A stretch of 64,000 nt of DNA from Planctomycetota bacterium (GTDB lineage: Bacteria > Planctomycetota > Planctomycetia > Pirellulales > Pirellulaceae). The first letter of the stretch is position 1. The number at the start of each line of letters is the position of its first letter. The position numbers were made by a program, and so were the translations under genes. Shown here in pieces: positions 45,501 through 55,500 of the stretch. Below the pieces are notes generated by a model. The model made no database searches. It was not told the DNA's origin and saw only the letters and a program-made list of their open reading frames with translations. The DNA lies in NCBI GenBank assembly GCA_017303505.1, contig JAFLCP010000022.1, positions 1-64,000 of the forward strand. The letters are read 5' to 3'.

Positions 45501-45567
45501 TGCAGCTGCTTGGACGATTGCAGCCCGCGTCCTGTTGAATCTTGATGAAACCATTTCCAAAAACTAA
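42514..45567 (+). CDS. Planctomycete cytochrome-type protein (PSCyt1-DUF1549-DUF1553)
   Basis: A 1017-residue exported protein with a signal peptide ending at about residue 30 (YSIFGQ). Domains in order: PSCyt1 with haem site CLACHG (about 49-54); DUF1549/PSCyt2 (about 150-360) with [20 protein letters not shown] and a second CxxCH ([13 protein letters not shown]); a beta-rich insert (about 430-600); and DUF1553/PSD1 (about 690-960) with [20 protein letters not shown]. Such proteins are almost confined to planctomycetes and relatives; their activity is unproven. GGAG lies 11 bases upstream of the ATG pair. The DUF1501 gene follows after 25 bases, the usual pairing. Confidence 0.9.
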   Translation: [1017 protein letters not shown]

Positions 45568-45592
45568 GCCCTTCTTCAACGTAGATTAAACC

Positions 45593-47011
45593 ATGAAAAT
45601 CACCCCAGAAATGATGGCTCGTCGATGGTTTTTGCAACGCTGCGGAATCGGCTTAGGAGCGATGGCCGCAAGCAACCTGTTGCATCAAGAGCTTTTGGCG
45701 AATACCAACGGCGATTCAAATCCCAATCCGCTAGCGCCTAAGAAACCACATTTTGAACCGAAGGTAAAACGCGTGATCTACATGTTTCAAGCCGGCGCTC
45801 CCAGCCAGCTCGAACTATTTGATCACAAACAAGAATTGGTCGCTCGCAATGGCCAACTTCCACCCGCCAGTCTACTCGAAGGCTATCGGGCGGCATTTAT
45901 CGATCCCAAATCGGGACTGTTAGCTGGCAAGTTCCCATTCAAAAAGTGGGGACAGAGCGGAATGGAATTGAGTGAAGTGCTACCCCATCTCGGTGAAGTT
46001 GCAGATGATATTTGTCTTATCCGCTCCATGCAAACCGAAGCCGTAAATCATGCGCCAGCACAAATCATGATGAATACCGGCTCGCAACAATTTGGCCGCC
46101 CCAGCTTGGGTGCCTGGAGTCTTTACGGGCTAGGCAGCGAATCAGAAAATCTACCTGGCTTTGTGGTACTCACCAGCGCCAAGGGGACTAGCGGCGGAGC
46201 GAGCAATTATGGAGCAGGATTTCTTCCGACGATGTATGGCGGAGTGCCACTTCGCAGCAAGGGCGATCCGGTTCTTTATCTCTCTAATCCTCCAGGCATC
46301 GATTCTCAAACGCAACGCGAATCCCTCGACGCAATTCGACGTTTGAATGAAGCATCTCTCCAATCGTTAGGTGATCCACAAATCGCAGCTCGAATCCAAA
46401 GCTACGAAATGGCCTATCGTCTTCAAACCAGTGCTCCCGAACTGATGGAGCTCACGGACGAATCGCCTGAAACGCTGGCGATGTACGGAATCAAGGATCC
46501 CAAAGAGGCTAACTACGCACGAAACTGTTTGCTCGCGCGAAGACTCGTTGAACGTGGCGTACGATTTGTGCAACTCTTCCATGAAGCCTGGGATCAACAT
46601 GGCAACCTCAAAGCCGATGTTAAGAAAAATGCCTTAGATACGGATCAAGCCAGTGCCGCGTTGGTAAAAGATCTCAAGCAACGTGGTTTACTCAAAGATA
46701 CTCTGGTGATTTGGGGTGGTGAATTTGGGCGGACTCCAATGGTTCAAGGTGGTGACGATGGACGAGATCATCACAACCGCTGCTTCAGTTTATGGTTGGC
46801 CGGCGGTGGCTTAAAAACGGGCTACACGCATGGCAAGACGGACGACTTTGGGTTCAATGTTGTTGACCAGCCGGTGCATGTCCACGACCTTAATGCAACC
46901 CTATTGCATTTACTTGGATTAGATCACCTCAAGTTAACCTATCGCTTCCAAGGGCGTGATTATCGACTTACCGATGTTCATGGAAATTTGGTCAAAGATA
47001 TTCTCGCATAG
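45593..47011 (+). CDS. DUF1501 protein (sulfatase-like fold, Tat-type leader)
   Basis: A 472-residue DUF1501 protein. The leader [19 protein letters not shown] has a twin-Arg-like pair before a hydrophobic stretch. The body has [20 protein letters not shown] near the N terminus, then [20 protein letters not shown] and LTDVHGN near the end, conserved across the family. DUF1501 proteins share the alkaline phosphatase/sulfatase fold with metal-binding Asp and His residues, but lack the CxPSR site. They are always found beside PSCyt1/DUF1553 proteins in planctomycetes, so a joint complex outside the cytoplasm is likely. Confidence 0.88.
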   Translation: MKITPEMMARRWFLQRCGIGLGAMAASNLLHQELLANTNGDSNPNPLAPKKPHFEPKVKRVIYMFQAGAPSQLELFDHKQELVARNGQLPPASLLEGYRAAFIDPKSGLLAGKFPFKKWGQSGMELSEVLPHLGEVADDICLIRSMQTEAVNHAPAQIMMNTGSQQFGRPSLGAWSLYGLGSESENLPGFVVLTSAKGTSGGASNYGAGFLPTMYGGVPLRSKGDPVLYLSNPPGIDSQTQRESLDAIRRLNEASLQSLGDPQIAARIQSYEMAYRLQTSAPELMELTDESPETLAMYGIKDPKEANYARNCLLARRLVERGVRFVQLFHEAWDQHGNLKADVKKNALDTDQASAALVKDLKQRGLLKDTLVIWGGEFGRTPMVQGGDDGRDHHNRCFSLWLAGGGLKTGYTHGKTDDFGFNVVDQPVHVHDLNATLLHLLGLDHLKLTYRFQGRDYRLTDVHGNLVKDILA

Positions 47012-47113
47012 TAACGTACGAAGCCCTAAACTACTTCTTTATCCCACCCAGACTTCTTCCCCTCGCTGGGGCACAGGTTCGCACTGCGCCCACCCACCAC
47101 TGGAGAGACGGCT

Positions 47114-48505
47114 ATGCCACTTCGTCCACAAAAGATTGGCTCTATTCAATCGCGCCGTGATTTTTGTAAATGGATGGGGTTGGCGACCCTCAGTGCGTCG
47201 ATGCCACTATGGACTCCTCCAGTTCTGGCCAACTCAATCTCGTCTAAGTGGCTAACGATTGAATCCATCGAGCGTGTCACCTTAAACGTCCCATTTCGTG
47301 ATATACCCGCACGCGCGATGGCCAAAGAAGTTCCTCACTGGGTTTACTCCGAAGTGCTCCAAGTAAAATTAAAATCTGGGGTGATTGGTTTTGGCGAGAC
47401 CATGCTCTTCTACACTTGGAAAACCACCAGCGACGAAATCGTCAAAGAAGCCATCGGTAAAAATGCAGCGGAGATGATGTGGCGAGATGACTTGGGAGCA
47501 GGTTTACAAATCGCCCTGTTCGATGCGGTCGCCAAATCGCTTGAAGTTCCCGTTCATGCGTTGTTGGGAACAAAGATCTATAACGAAACACCTCTTTCGT
47601 GGTGGAACATCGACACAAGTCCAGAGGACATGGCAGCCGAATGCAAGTTAGCTCACCAACAAGGTTATTTGGCCTACAAAACGAAAGGACGACCATGGTT
47701 CGATTTATGGGCTCAGATGGAAAAGGCGACCAAGGTTGTCCCACCTGAATTCAAAATTGACATGGATTTCAATGACACATTGTTAGATGCCGAACGTGGC
47801 ATTCCGATTCTGAAACAATTCGAACATTATCCGCAAGTTGATATCTGGGAAACGCCTATTCCGCAAAGCGACATCGCTGGCAACAGCCGTATCGTCAAAG
47901 AGATGAAAGCCAAGGTCGCAATGCATTATGGTAATCCTGAACCATTCACCGTCTTTAAGGAGCAAGCGTGTGACGGCTTTGTGTTGGGTGGAACAGCTCA
48001 GACCTTGATGAATGCCAATGCGGCCTGCAAAATCGCCGATTTACCGTTTTGGCTGCAATTAACGGGCACCGGAATCACAGCCGCTTGGTCGCTCCATTTT
48101 GGTGGCGTTCTTTCTCAAGCCAAATGGCCCGCTGTGAATTGTCATCAACTCTACACGCACACATTGCTAACCGAGCCCATTGTGGTGAAGAATGGTAAAG
48201 CCACCGTTCCAGACAAGCCCGGCTTAGGCTTCGAATTGGATCAAGATGCTTTGGCCAAATTCCGTACCGATAAACCCAGCGTTCGGCCCGATCCGCCACG
48301 TATGATCGAAACCACTTGGCCAGACGGGCGGCGCATGCTTCTCGGAAGCCATGGAGTTCTCAACTTCATTTTGAAGCAAGCTAATCTTGGCAACATTCCT
48401 TATTTTGAACATGGCGTGACCACTCGCCTAGTTCCCAATGATGGCTCTGCTCAATGGAAAGAACTCTACGACAAAGCAGGCCCAGAAAAGCCACTTTTTC
48501 TATAG
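47114..48505 (+). CDS. Tat-exported enolase-superfamily protein (mandelate racemase/muconate lactonizing enzyme like)
   Basis: A 463-residue protein. The twin-Arg signal SRRDFCKWMGLATLSASMPL (about residues 13-32) indicates folded export. The N-terminal capping domain (about 45-130) precedes the barrel, where AYKTKGRP gives the KxK-type Lys pair, KIDMDFND the first metal Asp and IWETPIPQ the Glu. The third ligand position (AMHYGNPEP) lacks a clear acidic residue. A long C-terminal extension (about 370-463) is unusual. Substrate is probably a sugar acid in this carbohydrate locus (inference). GGAGAG is seven bases before the ATG. Confidence 0.78.
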   Translation: MPLRPQKIGSIQSRRDFCKWMGLATLSASMPLWTPPVLANSISSKWLTIESIERVTLNVPFRDIPARAMAKEVPHWVYSEVLQVKLKSGVIGFGETMLFYTWKTTSDEIVKEAIGKNAAEMMWRDDLGAGLQIALFDAVAKSLEVPVHALLGTKIYNETPLSWWNIDTSPEDMAAECKLAHQQGYLAYKTKGRPWFDLWAQMEKATKVVPPEFKIDMDFNDTLLDAERGIPILKQFEHYPQVDIWETPIPQSDIAGNSRIVKEMKAKVAMHYGNPEPFTVFKEQACDGFVLGGTAQTLMNANAACKIADLPFWLQLTGTGITAAWSLHFGGVLSQAKWPAVNCHQLYTHTLLTEPIVVKNGKATVPDKPGLGFELDQDALAKFRTDKPSVRPDPPRMIETTWPDGRRMLLGSHGVLNFILKQANLGNIPYFEHGVTTRLVPNDGSAQWKELYDKAGPEKPLFL

Positions 48506-48576
48506 CTTTGCCTCTTCCTTAATCGCGTGCGTCGAACAAAAAACGGCATTTTAAGCGGTGCGTCGTCGGAGTAAGA

Positions 48577-50199
48577 ATGATGAACTTGATTCGCAACCTA
48601 ATCTTCTTCGTGAGTGGGACGGTGCTGTTTGTCCCTTCCGCTTGGGCCGAGGTTCGCCAGTCGCGTCCCAATGTGCTGATCATACTTGCTGATGACTTAG
48701 GCTTCTCCGATCTCGGCTGTTATGGCTCCGAAATCGACACGCCCAATCTCGATCGTTTGGCAAGCGAAGGACTCCGATTTTCGCAATTTTACAACACGGC
48801 CAAATGCCATTCGTCGCGGGTGAGCCTGTTAACCGGTTGCTGGTGCCGCCAAGCTGGTGACGAAAGTTTGCAAGGCGCTATCACTATTCCAGAAGTACTG
48901 CAACCAACTGGCTACTTCACTGCGATGGTTGGCAAATGGCACTTGGATAAAGAGCCAACCGACTTTGGCTTTCAGCGATTCTTCGGTCATTTATCCGGGG
49001 CGTGCAACTACTACAAAGGCGACAAAACTTTTAGGCTCAATGGCAAGCCATGGACTGTTCCCAATGAAGGTTTTTATACCACCCAGGCGAATGCAGATCA
49101 TGCCGTCAAGTTTCTCGCTGAAGCTCGTGCAGAAAAGAAACCATGGTTGATGTACATGGCATTCAACGCACCCCATGCTCCTCTACAACCGCTTGAAGAA
49201 GATTACAAAAAGTACCTGGGCCGCTATGACGAAGGCTGGGATTCCATTCGAGATGCTCGGCTCAAGAAACAGAGTGAACTCGGCTTGTTCGGAAAAGAGG
49301 TGACCGCATCCCCACGCCCTGACAACATTCCAGCTTGGGCAACATTGACAGCTGACGTCCAAGCTTGGGAGGCTCGACGCATGGCGGCGTATGCTGCTCT
49401 GATCGATCGCCTTGATAAAGAAATTGGCAAGGTTATCGAAAACCTTAAACAGAACAACGAACTCGATAACACGTTGATTCTTTTTATGTCTGATAACGGG
49501 GCGTGTCCCTATGACCGCAATAATATTGGCCAAGATGACGAGCCCTTCAAACCGAATGTTGCTTGGAGCGATAGTACCGGTTGGGCCTGGGCTCGCAATT
49601 CTCCGTTCCGTTTTTACAAACAGAATCAATTTGAGGGAGGAATTGCCTCACCTGCGATTGTACATTGGCCTGTCGGTTTGAAGACCTCCGCCGGTTCAAT
49701 CGTTCATACGCCGGCTCATCTTGTCGACGTGTTACCCACCATTGCCGAGGCCACCGGATCGCAGATACCAACTACTTATGCAGGCCGGTCGTTGTCTCCA
49801 CTGGCGGGTATATCTCTAATGCCTGTTCTATCGGGGCAACCACTTGAAACACGTCCCCCTATTCACTTTCTTTTTTCGACGGACCGTGGATTAAGAGACG
49901 GCGACTGGAAAATTGTGAGTTTCAAAAAAGGCCCATGGGAACTATATAACTTGGCCGACGATCGGACCGAACTTCACGATCTAGCTCACAAGCATCCTGA
50001 GATTTTGAACCGGATGATAAACCAATGGCATCAGCTCACCGCCAATGTTTTGAGAGCTCCAGCGGCAGAGCGGTCTGCTGTGAGCGAAAAAATCACTCCC
50101 AAGGTTCATCGAGAATGGTCCGTATATGGAGATGGTCGCAACACAAGTTCGCGACAGACTAAATCGGATCAACCAAACCTAAAGAATAAGAACAACTGA
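48577..50199 (+). CDS. Exported sulfatase (formylglycine-dependent)
   Basis: A 540-residue sulfatase with a signal peptide (about residues 1-25, ending PSAWA). Metal-binding LADDLGFSDLGCYGSEIDTP, the modification site CHSSRVSLLTG (Cys-x-Ser-Ser-Arg, where the commoner form has Pro at position three), GKWHLDKEPTDFGF and FMSDNGACPYDRNN are all present. The C-terminal part ends in a Lys/Asn-rich tail. It would desulfate a polysaccharide or glycoside in the periplasm or outside. ATG pair at 48577/48580, GGAG just upstream. It follows the enolase-like gene by 71 bases, consistent with one transcription unit. Confidence 0.9.
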   Translation: MMNLIRNLIFFVSGTVLFVPSAWAEVRQSRPNVLIILADDLGFSDLGCYGSEIDTPNLDRLASEGLRFSQFYNTAKCHSSRVSLLTGCWCRQAGDESLQGAITIPEVLQPTGYFTAMVGKWHLDKEPTDFGFQRFFGHLSGACNYYKGDKTFRLNGKPWTVPNEGFYTTQANADHAVKFLAEARAEKKPWLMYMAFNAPHAPLQPLEEDYKKYLGRYDEGWDSIRDARLKKQSELGLFGKEVTASPRPDNIPAWATLTADVQAWEARRMAAYAALIDRLDKEIGKVIENLKQNNELDNTLILFMSDNGACPYDRNNIGQDDEPFKPNVAWSDSTGWAWARNSPFRFYKQNQFEGGIASPAIVHWPVGLKTSAGSIVHTPAHLVDVLPTIAEATGSQIPTTYAGRSLSPLAGISLMPVLSGQPLETRPPIHFLFSTDRGLRDGDWKIVSFKKGPWELYNLADDRTELHDLAHKHPEILNRMINQWHQLTANVLRAPAAERSAVSEKITPKVHREWSVYGDGRNTSSRQTKSDQPNLKNKNN

Positions 50200-50271
50200 A
50201 ATATAGATCGTGCTTCGAAGTAGAGGTTTTCTGTCAATCTGTTTTTCCTCTTTAATTGAAAAAGAAGTAAG

Positions 50272-52548
50272 ATGGCAAACCGCTTCAAAAGCAGTATTTG
50301 TTCGCGAATGCCTTGGTGCATTTTTGTAACCATCGAACTATTCCTCGTCCTAAGTGCTACACAAACTTTGTTTTCACAACAGACTTTTGTTGAAAAACCT
50401 AAGTTCCTCGTAGGGTTCACGCGAAGCAGAAATGACTTAGAGCAAGGACAACACGCTAATTGGATTACAAAGCGTGCGTTTATTGTCGAAGCCGATGGCA
50501 CGCATGCAAGGGAAGTGGGCCAAGCTCTGATAACAGGCCCGCATCAATGGACGCAGTTTGCGGGCTGGTCACCTGATGGCAAAACGGCCGTATTACTCTC
50601 CGCATTCGAAACACCGGAAAATGCTGCCTGGGAAAAGGAGCACCAAACCTTTCGTATGACGGAAGGTTGGAAAATGGATTCTGTGCTATGGTCGCTGTCC
50701 GATAATCACGGCGTAAATGTCACAGCCGTTGATCGAGTGAGCAACTATAACACTCTGAATTTCACAGCCGACGGTCATCAACTTCTGATGACGTCGTTGA
50801 TCAATGGCGTCTCGAAACCCTACATCATGGATCTGGATGGTAGGAACAAGCGAGACATTTCCAATGGGGGAAATGGCTTCGCTTATGGTTTGAGTTCTAC
50901 CCCCGACGGCCAATATGTTGCCTATCACGAGGATTACCAGATCTATGTATCTCGGTCTGATGGTAGCGATAAGCAACGCATTGAAACAGGAAACTCCTTC
51001 AATTTTTCGCCAAAATGGTCACCTGACGGGAGTAGGCTCATGTTCGTTTCTGGCGAACATTACAACTGTCATCCCTATGTGGTTCAAAGAGATGGCACAG
51101 GCCTACGCAAATTGGCAGATCGACGTGGCTATCGTGGTGTGGTTGAAACGCTCCAATACCCAGACTTTCATAGCGAAAGTAGCGACTTGCCCATTTGGGA
51201 TCAGGAGGGGGCGTCCATTATCTACACTGCCCTTGACCAAGACCGTGTCGAATTGTACCGCACTTATTTGGATGGACGCACCATTCAGTTATCCCATTCA
51301 AGACCTAAGGTCCGCAACTATCATCCGGCAATATCGCCGGATGGTAAGTGGTTACTTTTCGGTTCGGACCGCACCGGAGTCATGCAATTATTCGTACGGT
51401 CTTTAGAAAGCGACGATGAATGGGCGTTAACTTCTGTCGCTCCTGGCGAACAAGCAATGCATGGTCACTGGCAACCCAGTTATTCAGCTTTCAATTCCTT
51501 GGTTCACCCCTTGATTACCACGGTGGCCTCGAGTTCTTCGGAGTACACACGAAAAAGTGAAGGAGACAGTATCGAACTTGAGGATGGTCGTTTGCTAATC
51601 GTCTACATGGAATTCTCCGGTAACGGCGATGACTTTGCAAAAACCAGGTTGGTCGCACAAGAGTCTCACGATGGAGGAAAATCGTGGGTGCGACATAGGG
51701 AGATAACTACAACCTTACCTGGCGACATGAATGTTTATTCTCCCAATTTGATTCGCTGTCGGGATGGCGGAATTCTTCTCGTGTTCATGAGGCAACATAA
51801 CACCGCCGGTCGTACATGTTTTGCTTGGAAATCAACCGATGAAGGAAAAACATTTCATCCCTATTCAACTTTCTTCGCGAACGAGGAGTTTTCACTTTGC
51901 AATGGAACTTTGAAACGCCTATCGACAGGACGCTTACTTCTTCCAGCTAGTCCTCCTGTCCAAGGTGCATCAGCCGCGACAGGTCCCTACGAAGCTGCTG
52001 TGCTATACAGCGACGACGATGGGCTGAATTGGTCGGTTTCTATGAATCGTGTTCGCCTTCCTCTGCGAGGAGCAATGGAGCCGCATATTGAAGAGACCAA
52101 GCCGGGGCAGGTATTGATGGTGCTGCGCAGTCAGTTAGGTAAATTGCAGTTCGCAGAAAGTCTCGAGGGGGGTGTAAGCTGGTCGGAGGCTTGGGATAGT
52201 GATCTCGCGACGCCTGAGTCTTGCCCCGAATTGACGCGCATTCCAGGCACCGAAAATCTATTGCTTCTATGGAACCAGACTTACGATCCCCAGTTTCGAT
52301 CCCACTTCGGAAAGCGAAGTCCCTTAACCGCTGCTGTTTCGAAAGACCATGGAAAATCATGGAAAGTTGTGGGGAATATCGAGACCGATCCCAAGCGAGC
52401 CTTCTCAAATCCAGGCTGCCGATTCACACGAGATGGTAAAGCGGTCGTCAATTATTGGACATGTGAATATTTACCTGACTGGAGAATGCAAGACGTCATC
52501 GACCTACGAGTTGCCATCGTCGATCCATCTTGGTTCGAAAGCAAATAG
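50272..52548 (+). CDS. Exported TolB-like propeller fused to sialidase/BNR domain
   Basis: A 758-residue two-domain protein. A signal peptide (about residues 11-35, ending TLFSQ) precedes a TolB/WD40-like propeller (about 40-400) with repeats such as AGWSPDGKTAVLLSA, PKWSPDGSRLMFVSG and PAISPDGKWLLFGSD. From about residue 420 a sialidase-like propeller follows, with five Asp-box motifs: SHDGGKSW, STDEGKTF, SDDDGLNW, SLEGGVSW and SKDHGKSW. It probably binds or cleaves a carbohydrate, though catalytic Tyr/Glu/Asp of true sialidases were not confirmed. The gene sits 72 bases after the sulfatase in the polysaccharide cluster. Confidence 0.82.
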   Translation: MANRFKSSICSRMPWCIFVTIELFLVLSATQTLFSQQTFVEKPKFLVGFTRSRNDLEQGQHANWITKRAFIVEADGTHAREVGQALITGPHQWTQFAGWSPDGKTAVLLSAFETPENAAWEKEHQTFRMTEGWKMDSVLWSLSDNHGVNVTAVDRVSNYNTLNFTADGHQLLMTSLINGVSKPYIMDLDGRNKRDISNGGNGFAYGLSSTPDGQYVAYHEDYQIYVSRSDGSDKQRIETGNSFNFSPKWSPDGSRLMFVSGEHYNCHPYVVQRDGTGLRKLADRRGYRGVVETLQYPDFHSESSDLPIWDQEGASIIYTALDQDRVELYRTYLDGRTIQLSHSRPKVRNYHPAISPDGKWLLFGSDRTGVMQLFVRSLESDDEWALTSVAPGEQAMHGHWQPSYSAFNSLVHPLITTVASSSSEYTRKSEGDSIELEDGRLLIVYMEFSGNGDDFAKTRLVAQESHDGGKSWVRHREITTTLPGDMNVYSPNLIRCRDGGILLVFMRQHNTAGRTCFAWKSTDEGKTFHPYSTFFANEEFSLCNGTLKRLSTGRLLLPASPPVQGASAATGPYEAAVLYSDDDGLNWSVSMNRVRLPLRGAMEPHIEETKPGQVLMVLRSQLGKLQFAESLEGGVSWSEAWDSDLATPESCPELTRIPGTENLLLLWNQTYDPQFRSHFGKRSPLTAAVSKDHGKSWKVVGNIETDPKRAFSNPGCRFTRDGKAVVNYWTCEYLPDWRMQDVIDLRVAIVDPSWFESK

Positions 52549-52572
52549 GATTACATACAACACGGTCTTCCT

Positions 52573-55500
52573 ATGATTATGCCATCATCACTCACAGCCG
52601 TTAAACAACAAGCTGGGTCCCTTTTGCGGCGTCAGAAGCTTGACCGCATTGCAGTCCTTCTATTTACGCTTGTTTTCTCAGGGCGTTTTCTAAAGGGTGA
52701 TGAAGCGGATACCCGCTTTGATTTCTTCGAGCGACAAATTCGGCCGATTTTGGTGGAGCATTGCTATGAATGTCATTCGGCGAGTTCCGAGGCACTAGAA
52801 GGCAATTTGCAACTCGACTACCGCGACGGCCTGTTGCGGGGAGGTGATAGCGGTAGTGCTGTAGTTATTGGTGCGCCCGAAACTAGCCTTTTGATTTCTG
52901 CGCTGAAATACGAAACGCTAAAAATGCCTCCTTCCGGAAAACTCCCCGATCATGTGATTCGTGATTTCGAATTATGGGTTTCCCAAGGTGCTCACGATCC
53001 ACGTGTATCTCCACCTTCACCGACGGATGCGGCTAGTGAAACCTGGAAAGCCAAACTCGAAGAACGAAGTCGATGGTGGAGTCTTCAGCCCGTAGTTGAT
53101 CCGCCAATTCCCAACGTTTCAAACACCAATTGGTCGAATGCTCCAGTAGACAGGTTCGTGTTGTCTAAGGCTGAGGAACTTGGTTTGACACCATCGATGG
53201 AAGCCGACCCGCAGGTCTTGCACCGTCGTTTATCCTTTGTGTTGACTGGTTTACCTCCGACAGTGGAGGAAGCTCTTGCGTTTGAACTGGAATGGAAAAT
53301 TGATCCCGAAAGGGCTTATCGCGATTTGGTGGACGAGCTTCTCGCTTCGCCTCGATTTGGCGAGCGTTTCGCCCGACATTGGATGGACGTTATTCATTAT
53401 ACGGATACCTATGGATACGAATGGGATATTGCTGCCAAAGGATCCTGGGAATTTCGCGACTATTTGATCCGTTCCTTCAACAACGATGTCGGCTTTGATC
53501 AATTGCTGCGAGAACAATTAGCGGGTGACCTACTGACTACTCCGCGCGTCGACCACCAGACCAAGACGAATGAAAGCTTGATCGGTCCAATGTTTTTCCA
53601 TTTCGGGGAACGACGACATGGTAGCAGTCTTGATTTCGCAGGAATTCATCAGGAGATGATCGATAGCCAGATCGATGTTTTTTCAAAATCATTTTTGGGC
53701 CTAACTGTGGCCTGCGCACGATGCCATGACCACAAGCTCGATGCAGTTTCACAAAACGATTACTATGCACTGGCCGGTATGTTTATGACACCGCGCTGGA
53801 CCACGCGTAGCATAGATACACCGGACAAATACGATCTTCAAATCAGCCAACTCTCACAAATACGTCAAGAAATTCGAAAGGAACTGGGTGCTATCTGGTC
53901 TCAACATTTAACTCAATCCGCGGTGGATCTTGATGCACTAGCCACTCAATCCCCAATTCCGACGAGTTTTGAATCGCCCGCTTATCCACTGGTACTCCTA
54001 TCGAAGGATACGAATTGGCAAACACTCAAGGATCAATGGGATGCGGAGCGTACAAAAAGACGCGAGTACAATCGCAAGTTTGTTACATTGAATCACCAGG
54101 AGTTGTCATCAAAAGAACTGCAGATTGCAATCGAGGGTACAGGGCTATCGCAAGGCTACGTTCGCGAGGCAACGCCGCTCATTAGCCTTGCAGGCGATGA
54201 AATTGTTTCATCCATCTTGCCTGAAGGCATCCACACAAATGCGATATCATCGAAACTACCTGGAGCGATTCGTTTACCCGAGCCAGAAAGGTTTCCGCAT
54301 AGGTTTATCAGCTTGCGTCTAAAGGGTGGCGAATGGGGAGGTTATCGTGCCGTACCGCAAAATGCCTTCCTTAATGAGGGGCCACAGTTCTTTGATCCCA
54401 CAGCCCAGCCAGCTTGGCTAACTTTTTCGACCGTACCATTACGAAATGGTGTTACACGAGTGCTGACGGAAATCTCAACCCCGGACCTCAACGCCAATTT
54501 TCCGCCGCGAACTGGTGTCGCGAAAATGGGAAGTGTGACATTGCCAAATGAAGACTCTGGTTTCAACAAAAAGGGCTGGTTTAGCTTGACAGGTCTAGTC
54601 ATGCACGATGAACCTGGAATCCCATTAGATGACTTGGAATACTTAGCCCCTCTTTTCGATTCACAAATTCCATCCTCACCGACCGAAACGCGACACAGGC
54701 TTCTTCAGTGGTATCGCGGCGTTGTAGATCGCTTTGCGAAGGACCAGTCACTGAAGGGCGATGCCATAGTTCTGCAATGGCTTTTAGAGCAGAATATCCT
54801 GCCTAACGACCTGCGAACTTATCCGTCGCTTACAGAATTGGTTACACAATATCGTGCCATTGAAAAAACTATTGACTTTAGCCGAACCGTAAACAGTTTT
54901 GATGAACGAGAGCTTGTTCCTATCAACTATCGCTTGAATATTCGAGGCGACGTATATCGGGAAGGTCAATCCATTCCTCATGGCTTTCTCGACGTCTTCT
55001 CAAATGCGTCTCTGTACATGCCCCCAAACGCTAGTGGACGATCACAGCTAGCCGAATATCTCGTAAGCTCTCAAAACCCAATGGTGGGCCGAGTCTACGT
55101 CAACAGGGTATGGCATTGGCTCTTCGGAACCGGGCTAGTGGATACACCAAACGATTTTGGAAAACTGGGTGGTCGCCCCTCCCATCCGGAATTGCTTGAC
55201 TGGCTTACGTTACGATTTAGAGAGGAAGGTTGGTCAACCAAACGCCTCGTTCGTCAATTGGTCCTCAGCCAAACGTTTCGGCAAACAGGAACCGTTTCTC
55301 CGCTCTCTGCAGACAGGGATCCCAGCAACCGATTCTTAACTCACTATCCAACACGGCGATTAGAGGCAGAAGCCATTCGCGATAGTATTCTGGCGGTGGC
55401 ACAAAGAATGGATAACTCGCTCTATGGAATTCCAATTCGCCCCTTTCGATCTGCTCAAGATTCACAAAAGAGACTCTTCTCTGGTCCACTCGATGGAAAT

